A stretch of DNA of 64,000 nucleotides, taken from assembly GCA_910576555.1 (NCBI GenBank), contig CAJTIY010000004.1:1-64000 (forward strand). The letters are read 5' to 3'. This stretch comes from an uncultured Alistipes sp. (GTDB lineage Bacteria; Bacteroidota; Bacteroidia; Bacteroidales; Rikenellaceae). A model generated the notes under the pieces. The model saw only the letters and a list, made by a program, of their open reading frames with translations. It was not told the origin of the DNA and searched no databases. The translations under genes were made by a program, and so were the position numbers. Numbering within the stretch: the stretch's first letter is position 1; each line of letters starts with the position of its first letter. Below, one piece after another: positions 1-8,773 of the stretch.

Positions 1-331
<331 letters not shown>

Positions 332-481
332 TAAAAATAATGGTTTGTTAGAGTCCTGACTACTTCTATTTCCTTAAAGGAAATTGACAGATAAATACTA
401 CATTTCTTTCTCTCAAATAAACCAGTAATTCAAAGAACCAGTTTCAAAAAGCCTCGCAAATTTTCGTTGCGATCGGGATTG

Positions 482-513
482 CAAAGGTAAGAACTATTTT
501 TGTAATCACCAAA
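482..513 (-). promoter_or_regulatory. rRNA promoter P1 (Bacteroidota type)
   Basis: On the minus strand a -33 TTTG (513-510) is followed after exactly 20 bp by a -7 TACCTTTG (489-482), matching the Bacteroidota vegetative consensus TTTG/TAnnTTTG. It lies about 150 bp upstream of the mature 16S 5' end and is the promoter nearest to the gene. Confidence 0.85.
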
Positions 514-567
514 TCTTTTTTGAAGATTTTTTTCGAGCCGAACTTCGTTCGAGTTCGAAAGGGATTG

Positions 568-599
568 CAAAGATAAGTAATCTATTTCAATCTACCAAA
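568..599 (-). promoter_or_regulatory. rRNA promoter P2 (Bacteroidota type)
   Basis: Minus strand -33 TTTG (599-596), 20-bp spacer, -7 TATCTTTG (575-568). Its surroundings (GGGATTGCAAAG.TAAG on the plus strand) duplicate those of P1 86 bp away, suggesting a promoter duplication. Confidence 0.83.
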
Positions 600-715
600 A
601 CTTTTTAAAAGAACTTTTGCATTTCGCTGAAATTCAGTCAAACTGCCAACTCGGAGCCCCGTATTGCAAACCCTTCGTTGTATTTGTAAGAACCATTATT
701 TCTCAAATGCGGATG

Positions 716-746
716 CAAAGGTAGCGACTTTTTTCGAACTTGCAAA
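716..746 (-). promoter_or_regulatory. rRNA promoter P3 (Bacteroidota type)
   Basis: Minus strand -33 TTTG (746-743), 19-bp spacer, -7 TACCTTTG (723-716). It is the most distal of three tandem promoters reading into the 16S gene. Confidence 0.78.
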
Positions 747-1336
747 TATTTCGGCATCTTTTTTCGTAAAAAAGTTTAAAATATCCGAAAAATAGCCTTA
801 TACCTATATATAATAAAAGAAATCATCCGCCTAACGCAACGCCTCGTACGGCAACCGCTCTTAAGAGCGAATACTGACAAACCCGCTTCGGAGAGCAGAA
901 ACGCCTCCGCGAACCGATCGCATCGAGCCGCAGCGCTCCGGATTCGAAGATTTCGTCAGCCGCATCACAGCAATACATATTTATATATAAGGGAAACCGA
1001 CAGCCGCGCTCCGCCATATTCGTCCCAGTAGATGCCGAACACCTTCGCACCCGATGCAAGAAAAAGAGCCGGCACCCCTGCAATCGCCCCGCAACGAACT
1101 ATGGGCAGCAGACCTCCGCCGCAAAACGTAGCGCACATAACTTCCCGCCTCGCACAAACCGCCGACACCTTTTCGCGCCCATGCCGCACGCGATCCCATG
1201 CCGACCGCAGTCGCATACCGCCCCCGAAACCCCGGCCCGAATCCCGTCTGCAACCCCGCTCCTCGCGCGACATCGCATCCGCCCCTGCCCGATACCGCCC
1301 ACAAGGCAGCCGACACTCCGACTGCAGACAAACGAA
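747..1336. other. non-coding spacer between rRNA promoters and subtilase
   Basis: No convincing gene: open frames on both strands give arginine- and proline-rich translations without recognisable domains or start signals. The first part is AT-rich (upstream of the rRNA promoters). From about 1030 the plus strand is strongly C-rich, like other spacers in this window. Confidence 0.6.
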
Positions 1337-1365
1337 GCGGCGGCACCCCCTCGGAGTGCCGCCGC
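1337..1365 (-). terminator. hairpin downstream of subtilase gene
   Basis: Perfect 10-bp stem GCGGCGGCAC/GTGCCGCCGC (1337-1346 with 1356-1365) 26 bp past the subtilase stop codon on the minus strand. The following T-tract is weak (TTCGTTTG), so termination strength is uncertain. Confidence 0.65.
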
Positions 1366-1391
1366 ATAATCTCGACAGATCGTATGACAGA

Positions 1392-3395
1392 TTACATCCA
1401 ACCGCCGTTGCTGGCCAGATTGGGACGCGAGACGATGGCGAATTCGCGCGAGAACTCCTTGTCGCCCGCGCGAGCACGCACGGTCAGGAATCCCGTACCG
1501 ACCTTCGTACAGTTCAGCGTCAGCTTCGTGCCGTCGAACGCCGGAATCTCGTTCAATCCGATCCGCGCCTTGTCCGTCGGGGCAACCTCGGCCGAAAGAA
1601 TCACGACCTTGCTCTTGTCGCCGCCGAAATAATCCACGAAATCGAACGTCGTCTCCGTACCGGTCTTGGCGTACAGCGCCGGCGTGCCCTTGATGGCGAG
1701 CAGCAGCTTCAGCGCGCTGATCGCACCGCCGCCCATCTTTCCGACGTAATCCTCGGCATTGATCCGACGACCGGTGACACCGCGGATCGTACCGGTGAAG
1801 TATTGTTCGATGCCCTTGACCGAGCTCAACAGCAATCCCGTATACTCCTCGGCGCTGAAGGTCTTGCCGATCTGCGACGCATAAGCCAGCCCCAGCGCAG
1901 CGATGCCCGACACGTGCGGACACGCCATCGAGGTACCCTGCATAAAGCCATAGCCGAACATCGAACCGGTCTTGCGACCATCCTTGAAGTCCATCGTATT
2001 GTCGCAAAGGACCGTACTTAACACCTGGCAATTGTTCGAGGTGCCCGTCATGGCGTCGCCGCCCGGAGCGGTGATGTCCACCCACGTACCGTAATCGGTG
2101 TAGTAGGCCGGCTTGTAGTTCCACGACATCGAACCTACCGCGATCAGGGGATCGTAAACCGCAGGATACCGCTTCGCATCCCACACATCCTCGCCGTCGT
2201 TGCCCGCAGCGAAGATGACCAGACCGCCCTGAATCGGCGAGTTGGGGTTCTTGGTACCGGCACCGGCGATGAAGGTATCCATCGCCATGCGAAGCATGCT
2301 GAACTGCGAATTGCTGGAGTTCCACATGGCCTCCGTCACCACGTCGCCATCGTATCCCCAGCTGTTCTGGGCGATCACGGCGCCGTTCTTCAGTGCGTAT
2401 TCGAACGCATGCGTATCGGCATAGGGATCCGTATTTCCTCGCTTGAAGCCCATGATCTGGCAGCTCATGATCTTCGCGCCGCCCTTGCCGTCGCGACCGC
2501 CGGCGATACCGCTGATACCGCGGCCGTTGCCGTTGACACCCGCGATGACTCCTGCGACGTGCGAACCGTGGTCGGCATACTCCCAAACCCCATACTGACT
2601 GAGGTACTGCGCCGAAGTCCAATCCAGCTTGGCCGTCTGGTTGAAGAAGTTCCAACCGTGCTCGTCGGGTTTGTCGGGCTTCGACCACATGTTGGCGGCC
2701 AAGTCGGGATGCGTCGTCTGCACCGGCTGGTCGATCACCGCCACGACGATATCCTCGCCGCCCGTGCAGAGCGTCCACGCATCGAACAGATCGATGTCGG
2801 CGCCCGCCACGCTTCCGATTTGGTTTCCGCGGTTATCGTAGTGCCACTGATACTGCAGCAGCGGGTCGTTCATCGGCATCTCGGCACGGGTCTGCGCACC
2901 CTCGGCAACGTCGTCCGTGAAGGGAACCATAGGACCGACGTTCAGCGGCTTGCGGTATTGGGGATCGAGTCCGTATTCCACCACCGAAACACCTGCCTGC
3001 TGTCCCAGCAGCTCCGCAGCGCGCTCCGGAGCCACGGTCTCGTCGAAACGCACGATATACCAGAGGTTCATTCCCGTACGTGCGTAAAGCGCCTCCCATT
3101 CGGGATCGTATGCGAATGCACGCTCAAACTTCATCGCGCCCAGTTCCTCCAGTGCTGCATCCATCCCGGCAACGCCCGAACGGGTCTCCAGCGCAGCGCC
3201 TCCCGTCTGCGCCTCCAATACCGACTCGGCCATCTCCGGCGTCAGTTTCAGAGCGATGCTGCCGCCGGCAGCCAGCGAGGGCACGCCCACGACAATGGGG
3301 CCCCGTCCCGCACCTTCGCCTCCGGGTGCGAGCGACGGCTCTTTCGTACAGGCGACCAGCGCCAATACGGTTGCTATACACAAGTATTTCTTCAT
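1392..3395 (-). CDS. S8 (subtilisin-like) serine protease, lipoprotein
   Basis: A 667-aa secreted endopeptidase of the subtilase family. A lipoprotein signal peptide ends in the lipobox LVAC with Cys16, so it is probably anchored in the envelope and possibly surface-exposed. Residues ~50-180 form a propeptide-like N-terminal domain; the catalytic domain spans ~200-560 with Asp222 (VAVIDQPV), His276 (DHGSHVAG), oxyanion Asn399 (AAGND) and Ser489 (GTSMACPHVSG). The Asp motif has QPV where most subtilases have TGV/SGV. A ~90-aa C-terminal domain looks beta-rich. The gene is monocistronic, with a -7-like TATCTTTG upstream and a hairpin downstream. Substrate unknown; family call is firm. Confidence 0.93.
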   Translation of the reverse strand: MKKYLCIATVLALVACTKEPSLAPGGEGAGRGPIVVGVPSLAAGGSIALKLTPEMAESVLEAQTGGAALETRSGVAGMDAALEELGAMKFERAFAYDPEWEALYARTGMNLWYIVRFDETVAPERAAELLGQQAGVSVVEYGLDPQYRKPLNVGPMVPFTDDVAEGAQTRAEMPMNDPLLQYQWHYDNRGNQIGSVAGADIDLFDAWTLCTGGEDIVVAVIDQPVQTTHPDLAANMWSKPDKPDEHGWNFFNQTAKLDWTSAQYLSQYGVWEYADHGSHVAGVIAGVNGNGRGISGIAGGRDGKGGAKIMSCQIMGFKRGNTDPYADTHAFEYALKNGAVIAQNSWGYDGDVVTEAMWNSSNSQFSMLRMAMDTFIAGAGTKNPNSPIQGGLVIFAAGNDGEDVWDAKRYPAVYDPLIAVGSMSWNYKPAYYTDYGTWVDITAPGGDAMTGTSNNCQVLSTVLCDNTMDFKDGRKTGSMFGYGFMQGTSMACPHVSGIAALGLAYASQIGKTFSAEEYTGLLLSSVKGIEQYFTGTIRGVTGRRINAEDYVGKMGGGAISALKLLLAIKGTPALYAKTGTETTFDFVDYFGGDKSKVVILSAEVAPTDKARIGLNEIPAFDGTKLTLNCTKVGTGFLTVRARAGDKEFSREFAIVSRPNLASNGGWM

Positions 3396-3415
3396 GCTTC
3401 GTAAAATTTAGCTTT

Positions 3416-3423
3416 CAAAGATA
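3416..3423 (-). promoter_or_regulatory. -7 element for subtilase gene
   Basis: TATCTTTG on the minus strand, 21 bp upstream of the subtilase ATG. No good -33 TTTG is present at 19-21 bp, so this is a partial match only. Confidence 0.45.
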
Positions 3424-3462
3424 TGTTTTTTCAACCGAAATACCTACACTCGAGACCGAAAA

Positions 3463-3494
3463 ATTGCAGCGAGCACGAAAAATCATTACTTTTG
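3463..3494 (+). promoter_or_regulatory. promoter of lspA
   Basis: ATTG (3463-3466, one mismatch to TTTG), 20-bp spacer, TACTTTTG (3487-3494). The predicted start site leaves a leader of roughly 20 nt before the lspA ATG. Confidence 0.7.
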
Positions 3495-3519
3495 TCGCAA
3501 ATCACACGTCCGAAAAAAA

Positions 3520-4131
3520 ATGAATATCCGAAAACTATCGCTGCTGATCCTGCTGCTGCTGATCGCGGATCAGGCGCTCAAAATCTGGGTGAAGACGCAC
3601 ATGTGCCTCGACGAGTCGATCGCGGTTTTCCCCGACTGGTTCCAGTTGCGATTCATCGAGAACAACGGCGCCGCCTTCGGCATGCACATCGCCACGCCGG
3701 GCGGCTTCGACTGGGGCAAACTGCTTCTCGGCCTGTTCCGCATCGCTATGGTCGGCTTCCTCGGGTGGCTCCTCCACCGCCTCGTGCGGCGCGACGACAC
3801 GCCCCGCGGGGTGCTCGTCGGGCTGGCGCTCATCATCGCGGGCGCACTGGGCAACATCCTCGACAGTGCCTTCTACGGCCTTCTCTTCTCGGCATCGACC
3901 CCCTACGAAGTCGCACACTTCGGAGGACACTACGCCGGCTTCATGATGGGCAAGGTCGTCGACATGTTCTACTTCCCGCTCTTCCAGTGGAACGGCGTGC
4001 CGCGCTTGCTGCGTTTTCTGGTCGACAGCAACAACTACTTCTTCGGCGCCATTTTCAACTTGGCCGACGCTTATATTTCGGTCGCCGTGGTCTATTTGCT
4101 GCTTTTCCACTATAAATTCTTCAACAAATAG
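3520..4131 (+). CDS. lspA: lipoprotein signal peptidase (signal peptidase II)
   Basis: Inner-membrane aspartyl protease that cleaves prolipoprotein signal peptides just before the lipidated cysteine. The protein is 203 aa, slightly longer than typical ~165 aa LspA, which is common in Bacteroidota. It shows four hydrophobic segments, the IENNGAAFG loop, and the two catalytic aspartates: Asp115 in GNILDS and Asp183 in FNLADA. The ATG at 3520 is fixed by the promoter at 3463-3494. It stands alone, followed by tRNA-Leu with its own promoter. Several lipoproteins in this window would be its substrates. Confidence 0.96.
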   Translation: MNIRKLSLLILLLLIADQALKIWVKTHMCLDESIAVFPDWFQLRFIENNGAAFGMHIATPGGFDWGKLLLGLFRIAMVGFLGWLLHRLVRRDDTPRGVLVGLALIIAGALGNILDSAFYGLLFSASTPYEVAHFGGHYAGFMMGKVVDMFYFPLFQWNGVPRLLRFLVDSNNYFFGAIFNLADAYISVAVVYLLLFHYKFFNK

Positions 4132-4149
4132 ATTTTTTTCGCAAAAACA

Positions 4150-4180
4150 GTTGCGGATTCAAAAAAAAGAGTTACCTTTG
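4150..4180 (+). promoter_or_regulatory. promoter of tRNA-Leu(CAG)
   Basis: GTTG (4150-4153), 19-bp spacer, TACCTTTG (4173-4180). The tRNA 5' end is 20 bp downstream of the -7 element. Confidence 0.75.
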
Positions 4181-4199
4181 CACACCGCAATTCCGAAAT

Positions 4200-4281
4200 G
4201 CCCAGGTGGCGGAATAGGTAGACGCGCACGTTTCAGGTGCGTGTGCCGCAAGGCGTGCAGGTTCGATTCCTGTCCTGGGCA
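4200..4281 (+). tRNA. tRNA-Leu (anticodon CAG)
   Basis: 82-nt class II tRNA with acceptor GCCCAGG/CCTGGGC, a variable arm (GTGCCGCAAGGCGT) and the T-loop GGTTCGATTCC. The anticodon loop TTCAGGT puts CAG at 4234-4236, decoding CUG. CCA is not encoded (ACTT follows). Confidence 0.96.
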
Positions 4282-4289
4282 CTTGGAGA

Positions 4290-4325
4290 CCCCGTTGAAC
4301 GCAAGTTCAGCGGGGTTTTGCTTTT
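4290..4325 (+). terminator. intrinsic terminator of tRNA-Leu(CAG)
   Basis: Stem CCCCGTTGAAC / GTTCAGCGGGG (one G-T pair) with GCAA loop, followed by TTTTGCTTTT. Confidence 0.88.
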
Positions 4326-4379
4326 CATACGCGGCTCACTGCACGGGAACGGGGCCTCTCCGCACGACGCTCTGCACGC

Positions 4380-4406
4380 AAAATGCCGGACCGTACGGTC
4401 CGGCAT
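4380..4406 (-). terminator. intrinsic terminator of the tatC operon
   Basis: Perfect stem ATGCCGGACC/GGTCCGGCAT (4383-4392 with 4397-4406), GTAC loop, with a TTTT tract on the minus strand, 37 bp after the tatC stop codon. Confidence 0.85.
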
Positions 4407-4442
4407 CGGCATGACAATGGGTCGGCCGTCCGCACGGATCGT

Positions 4443-5225
4443 TCAGTCGCGCGCGAAGCGGATGCCCAACTCATAGAGCAGGTATAGCGGCAGGAAGACC
4501 ACCAGCAGCGTGAACGGATCGCCCGAAGGGGTGATGATCGCGGCCAGCACGAGCAACGCCACGACGGCATGCCGGCGATAACGTCGGAAAAAGGACTTCG
4601 TGACGAGCCCCATGCGCGAAAGCATCCACGACAGCATCGGCAGTTCGAAGACGATGCCCATGACGAAGATCAGCATCAGGAAATTGCCCATGTAGGAGTC
4701 GAGCGAGATCTGATTCACGACGGTCTCGCTGACGCGATACTCGGTGAGAAACCGGAACGTGAAGGGAAAAACGAGGGCATAGCCGACGGCACAACCCGCA
4801 TAGAAGAGCACCGTACCGCCGCAGAATGCCGCACCGACGCTCCGCTTCTCGCCTTCGTAGAGCGCCGGCCGCACGAAGCGCCACAACTCCCAGATCAGAT
4901 AGGGGAAGACGGTCACCAGCGCGAACCAGAACGACGTGGTGATGTGGGTCAGAAACTGCGACGCCACGTTGATGTTGATGAGCTCCACACGGAAGTCGTC
5001 GTTGCCGAAATCGGGAAAGAAGCCTCCCCCGTCGCCCAGCCCCGAGAGCCAGCGGTAGAGGAAGAAATCGGAATCCGTCGGCCCCAGCACGAACCGGTCG
5101 AACAGCAGAGGCATCGCGCAGAAGTAACCGATCAGACAGAGCAGCAACGCCGCGGCCACGCGCAGCAGCACCCGGCGCAACGCCTCCAGATGATGCCAAA
5201 AGGTCATCTCCTCGCTATTTTCCAT
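4443..5225 (-). CDS. tatC: Sec-independent protein translocase subunit TatC
   Basis: Polytopic inner-membrane receptor of the twin-arginine translocase, which binds RR-signal peptides and exports folded proteins. The 260-aa protein has the N-terminal FWHHLEALRR segment characteristic of TatC, six hydrophobic helices, and the conserved loop with FPYLIWELWRFVRPALYEGEK. Between helices 1 and 2 there is a somewhat enlarged periplasmic loop (~residues 48-85), usual in Bacteroidota. It is the last gene of the minus-strand operon that also carries tatA and a Tat-signal oxidoreductase, so the translocase and one of its substrates are co-encoded. Followed by a strong terminator. Confidence 0.95.
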   Translation of the reverse strand: MENSEEMTFWHHLEALRRVLLRVAAALLLCLIGYFCAMPLLFDRFVLGPTDSDFFLYRWLSGLGDGGGFFPDFGNDDFRVELININVASQFLTHITTSFWFALVTVFPYLIWELWRFVRPALYEGEKRSVGAAFCGGTVLFYAGCAVGYALVFPFTFRFLTEYRVSETVVNQISLDSYMGNFLMLIFVMGIVFELPMLSWMLSRMGLVTKSFFRRYRRHAVVALLVLAAIITPSGDPFTLLVVFLPLYLLYELGIRFARD

Positions 5226-5359
5226 AGATCAATCCTGTTTATATTCATCGACAAAGCGCCCGCTGCTGCGGCGCATCCGACCGCACGCACTCCGGGCCGA
5301 GGAGGCCGGCATGCCACCCCGAAGCCGTGCATACGCAGGCCGCTGTCCGGACCGAAACG

Positions 5360-6262
5360 CTACGGCCGCGCATAGGAGGCCGCCACGAAGGGAGCCCGGT
5401 TCAGGTAGTCGAGGCTCTGTCGCAAACCCTCCTCGACACCCGAGGTGAACTCCTCCATCTCCACGATCATATACTCCGCCCCGGCCTGCGCGGCATGCCG
5501 GAAGATGGCGTCGAAGCCGACCATGCCGCTTTCGCCGATCTCGCGGCGATCCTTGATGTGCAGCAGCCGGAAACGCCCCGGGTAGCGCGTGAAGTAATCC
5601 ACGGGGCTCGCCTGCCCCATCACAGCCCAATAGACGTCGAGCTGGAAGAAGACGCACGCCGGATCGGTGTGCTCGATCATGTAGTCGAGCACGACGCGAT
5701 CCTCCACTTTGCGGAATTCATGGGCGTGGTTGTGGTAACCGTATCCGAGTCCAGCCTCCCGGCAGCGGCGGCCCACCTCGTCGTAATAGGCGCAGTAGAC
5801 CGAGAGTTCGGCCAGCGTCGCCGGCAGATCCATCCACGGCGTCACGACATAGGACATCCCCGCCGCCTTGTGCGCGGCGATGCACGCGTCCCACCACTTC
5901 AGCGATTCGATGAAATCGCCGCTGCGCACCTCCTCCTTTGTCAGCGGCTTGGTGCAGTGCGACGACAAAGGCCGCATGCCGGCCGCCTCGACCATCCGGC
6001 GGAACTCCTCGGGCGCGAAGCCGTAGAACCGTCCGTCCGCATAGCCGGCCGCCTCGACGGCCGTATACCCCATTTCGCCGAGCCGCCCGAGCAAACGGGG
6101 CCAGTCGTGTTCGTAGGCACCGCCCGGCTGCGTCAGACTGCGCACCGAATAGAGCTGCACGGCGATCTCCTTGCGCGGCGCACGATGGTCGGCGCCGCCC
6201 CCGGGCGCACCGCACCCTCCGCCGAGGAGCGCCAGTGCGCCGAACATCCAATTGCGTATCAT
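5360..6262 (-). CDS. sugar phosphate isomerase/epimerase-like TIM-barrel lipoprotein
   Basis: A 300-aa member of the AP-endonuclease 2 / xylose isomerase-like TIM barrel family (IolE/IolI-related). The signal peptide ends in a lipobox-like LGGGC (Cys17), so it is predicted to be a periplasm-facing lipoprotein. Family features include QLYSVR at the first strand, YHNHAHEF, FFQLDVYW, LLHIKDR and IVEMEEF, which supply metal-binding His/Glu/Asp residues. In Bacteroidota such proteins accompany DUF1080 and Gfo/Idh/MocA proteins in 3-keto-glycoside processing; an isomerase or lyase role on keto-sugars is inferred. The 134-bp gap to tatC shows no gene. Confidence 0.88.
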   Translation of the reverse strand: MIRNWMFGALALLGGGCGAPGGGADHRAPRKEIAVQLYSVRSLTQPGGAYEHDWPRLLGRLGEMGYTAVEAAGYADGRFYGFAPEEFRRMVEAAGMRPLSSHCTKPLTKEEVRSGDFIESLKWWDACIAAHKAAGMSYVVTPWMDLPATLAELSVYCAYYDEVGRRCREAGLGYGYHNHAHEFRKVEDRVVLDYMIEHTDPACVFFQLDVYWAVMGQASPVDYFTRYPGRFRLLHIKDRREIGESGMVGFDAIFRHAAQAGAEYMIVEMEEFTSGVEEGLRQSLDYLNRAPFVAASYARP

Positions 6263-6331
6263 CGTCGTATCGTTCTGTCCGGCCCCGCCGCGACCCGCGC
6301 TCCGGGTCGCGGCGAAAAAGCCGGAAAAAGG

Positions 6332-7195
6332 TCAGTCGAGCACCTTGACACGGATGTTGCGGAACCAGACATCGTCGCCGTGATCTTGGAATCCGATGTA
6401 TCCCTCGTGCTCCGCACCGCCGCAGTTGTCGAGCAACGCGAACGCCAGCGGCCATTTCCGCTCGCTGAACTTGCTGTTCTGCAGCATGTCGGTCCACTGC
6501 GGCGTCCAGAGGTGGTACTCCAGTACGTTGACGTCGTTCTGACCGTGGACGACCGTACCCTTGTAGACCATGATCTTCGCCTTGTTCCACTCGCCGTAAG
6601 GCTTCTGGTTCTGCGGCACGGCGGGGATCATGTCGTAGAGCGATGCCGACTGGCGGTTGCCGTCGACGCCGAGCTTCGCATCGGGATGGTTCGCGTTGTC
6701 GAGTACCTGATACTCAGGGCAGGAGATGTAGATCGGCTCGTAGCGCACGGCGCCGTCGCGCTCGGTGGTCACCTCCTGCGCGAGGTAGAAGATGCCCGAG
6801 TTGCCGCCCTTCGACACCTTCCACTCCACTTCGAGTTCGAAGTTCCTGAACTTGTGCGCGAAGATCACATCGCCGCCGTCGCCCGTCTGGGCTTCGCCGC
6901 CGCCGGTGCCGTTGAACTTGATGGCGCCCTCGTCGATCGTCCAGCGCGAAGGCATCCGCTCCTTGCCGTAGCCGCGCCAGCCGGCGAACGTCTTGCCGTC
7001 GAAGATCACGTAGTAGCCCTCCGCATCCTGCGGAAAATCGGCCAGATCGACCTGCGGCTGCTCGACCACGGTATATGCGGGTACGGCTGCGGGTTCGGCC
7101 GTCGCAGCGTCGGCTTTCTTGGCTCCCCGGCCGCCGCAGGCGACCAACGATGCGCACATGACGGCGCACAATACGGACAAAAGATTCTTTTTCAT
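6332..7195 (-). CDS. DUF1080 (3-keto-disaccharide hydrolase) lipoprotein
   Basis: A 287-aa concanavalin-like protein of the DUF1080 family, members of which cleave glycosidic bonds in sugars carrying a 3-keto group. The lipobox LVAC (Cys20) follows a typical signal peptide. Family motifs are visible: VIFDGKTFAGWRG near residue 65-80, NFELEVEWKVSKGGNSGIFY at ~125-140, EYQVLDNANHPD, GEWNKAKI, and a C-terminal GYIGFQDHGDDVWFRNIRV. The gene sits between the Tat-exported oxidoreductase and the TIM-barrel lipoprotein, so all three likely act together outside the cytoplasm. Function is by family; the substrate is unknown. Confidence 0.92.
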   Translation of the reverse strand: MKKNLLSVLCAVMCASLVACGGRGAKKADAATAEPAAVPAYTVVEQPQVDLADFPQDAEGYYVIFDGKTFAGWRGYGKERMPSRWTIDEGAIKFNGTGGGEAQTGDGGDVIFAHKFRNFELEVEWKVSKGGNSGIFYLAQEVTTERDGAVRYEPIYISCPEYQVLDNANHPDAKLGVDGNRQSASLYDMIPAVPQNQKPYGEWNKAKIMVYKGTVVHGQNDVNVLEYHLWTPQWTDMLQNSKFSERKWPLAFALLDNCGGAEHEGYIGFQDHGDDVWFRNIRVKVLD

Positions 7196-7229
7196 AGTTG
7201 TCGGTTGTGTTTTGAGTTTCGATGAATGA

Positions 7230-8702
7230 TCAGCGGGGCATGTCGGGCAGGTTCCAGCCGTCGCGGTAGGTATGCCGGATGAGCTCCTGCGCGAACTGCT
7301 GCGCGTTGACCGGCTCGGTCCACGTCTTGTCGAAGGTCGGGTGCCCGTCCTTGATCTGGAAGCCGTCCTTGATCACCGTGCGGATCGTCGCGTCGTCGGG
7401 GATGTTCGTGAAACGCATGTTCGCGCCGTCCCAGTGCAGCTCGCGGTTGAGACTCTGCAGCCGCACGGCCAGCACGCCCATGACGACCATCTCGTTGAAG
7501 GGACCCGCCTCGCTGAAGTCCGACGTCGAGGGAGTGCGGTCGTCGGCATCCTCCTTGCAGGCGCGCACCCAGTCCATCTGGTGCGACTCCTTCACCTCGC
7601 GCAGCACCTTCGGCGCCTCGGGCACGCGGCCCGACACGAGGTAGGGATCCATGCCGTAGCAACCGCAGACGAGCGTATCCTTCGTGCCGTAGAAGATCAC
7701 GCCGCCGCCGTAGTGGTTCAGGTCCTTGCCCGCGGGCAGCCCTTCGGGACGCTCCGGCATCAGACCGCCGTCGTACCAGTGCACTTCGACTTCGGGCATT
7801 GCCACCTTCGGCATGTTGTCGCGCGCCGGGAAGACGAACTTCACGCGCTGCGCCATCGGCGCCGACTCATTAAGCAGCAGCGTCGAGCTGCCCTGCACCT
7901 TCGTGGGATAGCCCAGCTTGAGGGCTTTGAATACGGGATGGAGGATGTGGCAGGCCATGTCGCCCAGCGCTCCCGTGCCGAAGTCCCACCAGCCGCGGAA
8001 GTTCCACGGCGTGTAGATCGCGTTGTAGGGCCGCATCGGCGCCGGACCGATGAACGAATCCCAGTTCATCGTCTTCGGAACGCGCATGTCGCCCTCGGGA
8101 CGGGCCAGCCCCTGCGGCCAGATCGGACGGTCGGTGAAGGTATCGACGCGGCGCACCTCGCCGATCTCGCCGTTCCAGATCCATTCGCAGATCCTGCGCA
8201 CGCCTTCGCCCGAGGCGCCCTGATTGCCCATCTGCGTGGCGACCTTGCGGTGCGCGGCCAGCTTCGTCAGCAGACGCGATTCGTAGACGGTGTGCGTCAG
8301 CGGCTTCTCCACGTAGACATGCTTGCCGGCGGTCATCGCGTCGGCCGCGATGATGGCGTGCGTGTGGTCGGCCGTGGCGACCATCACGGCATCGGCCGAG
8401 CGGAGCAGCTCGTCGTACATGCGCCGGTAGTCGTTGTACTTCTTGGCGGCGGGATAGCGCTTGAAAACCGGATCGGCGTACTTCCAGTCGACGTCGCACA
8501 GACCGATGATGTTCTCGCTTTCGAGGCCGCGCAGCACGGCTGCGCCGCGGCCGCCGATACCCACGCCCAGAATGTTGAGTTTGTCGCTGGGGGCCGTATG
8601 GCCGAATTTCTTACCCAATACCGTGCTGGGGACCACGGCCAGTCCGATGGCGGCGGCAGCTCCCGACTTGAGGAACTTCCGTCTTGACATTTCGCCTGAC
8701 AT
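7230..8702 (-). CDS. Gfo/Idh/MocA family oxidoreductase with Tat signal
   Basis: A 490-aa NAD(P)-dependent sugar oxidoreductase. The N-terminus has a twin-arginine motif SRRKFLK (Arg7-Arg8) followed by an alanine-rich hydrophobic stretch, without a lipobox cysteine, so export as a folded, cofactor-loaded soluble periplasmic protein is predicted. The Rossmann motif GVGIGGRG is at 46-53 and the EKP motif with the catalytic-type lysine at 132-134. The C-terminal domain has the WWDFGTGALGDMACH segment found in Bacteroidota paralogues. It lies between tatA and the DUF1080 gene. A role in oxidising glycosides to 3-keto forms is inferred from the gene set. Confidence 0.93.
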   Translation of the reverse strand: MSGEMSRRKFLKSGAAAAIGLAVVPSTVLGKKFGHTAPSDKLNILGVGIGGRGAAVLRGLESENIIGLCDVDWKYADPVFKRYPAAKKYNDYRRMYDELLRSADAVMVATADHTHAIIAADAMTAGKHVYVEKPLTHTVYESRLLTKLAAHRKVATQMGNQGASGEGVRRICEWIWNGEIGEVRRVDTFTDRPIWPQGLARPEGDMRVPKTMNWDSFIGPAPMRPYNAIYTPWNFRGWWDFGTGALGDMACHILHPVFKALKLGYPTKVQGSSTLLLNESAPMAQRVKFVFPARDNMPKVAMPEVEVHWYDGGLMPERPEGLPAGKDLNHYGGGVIFYGTKDTLVCGCYGMDPYLVSGRVPEAPKVLREVKESHQMDWVRACKEDADDRTPSTSDFSEAGPFNEMVVMGVLAVRLQSLNRELHWDGANMRFTNIPDDATIRTVIKDGFQIKDGHPTFDKTWTEPVNAQQFAQELIRHTYRDGWNLPDMPR

Positions 8703-8773
8703 CGTTTGAAATTTTAAGGTTGGACAGTAGTTTTTTTCACTCGTTACGTATCCGCCGCATGCGGATCGCCGAA

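Noticed and set aside
823..1477. Overlapping minus-strand open frames upstream of the rRNA promoters
   Set aside because: Arg/Cys/Gly-rich translations, no start signals or domains; the interval is C-rich spacer and the subtilase 3' end.
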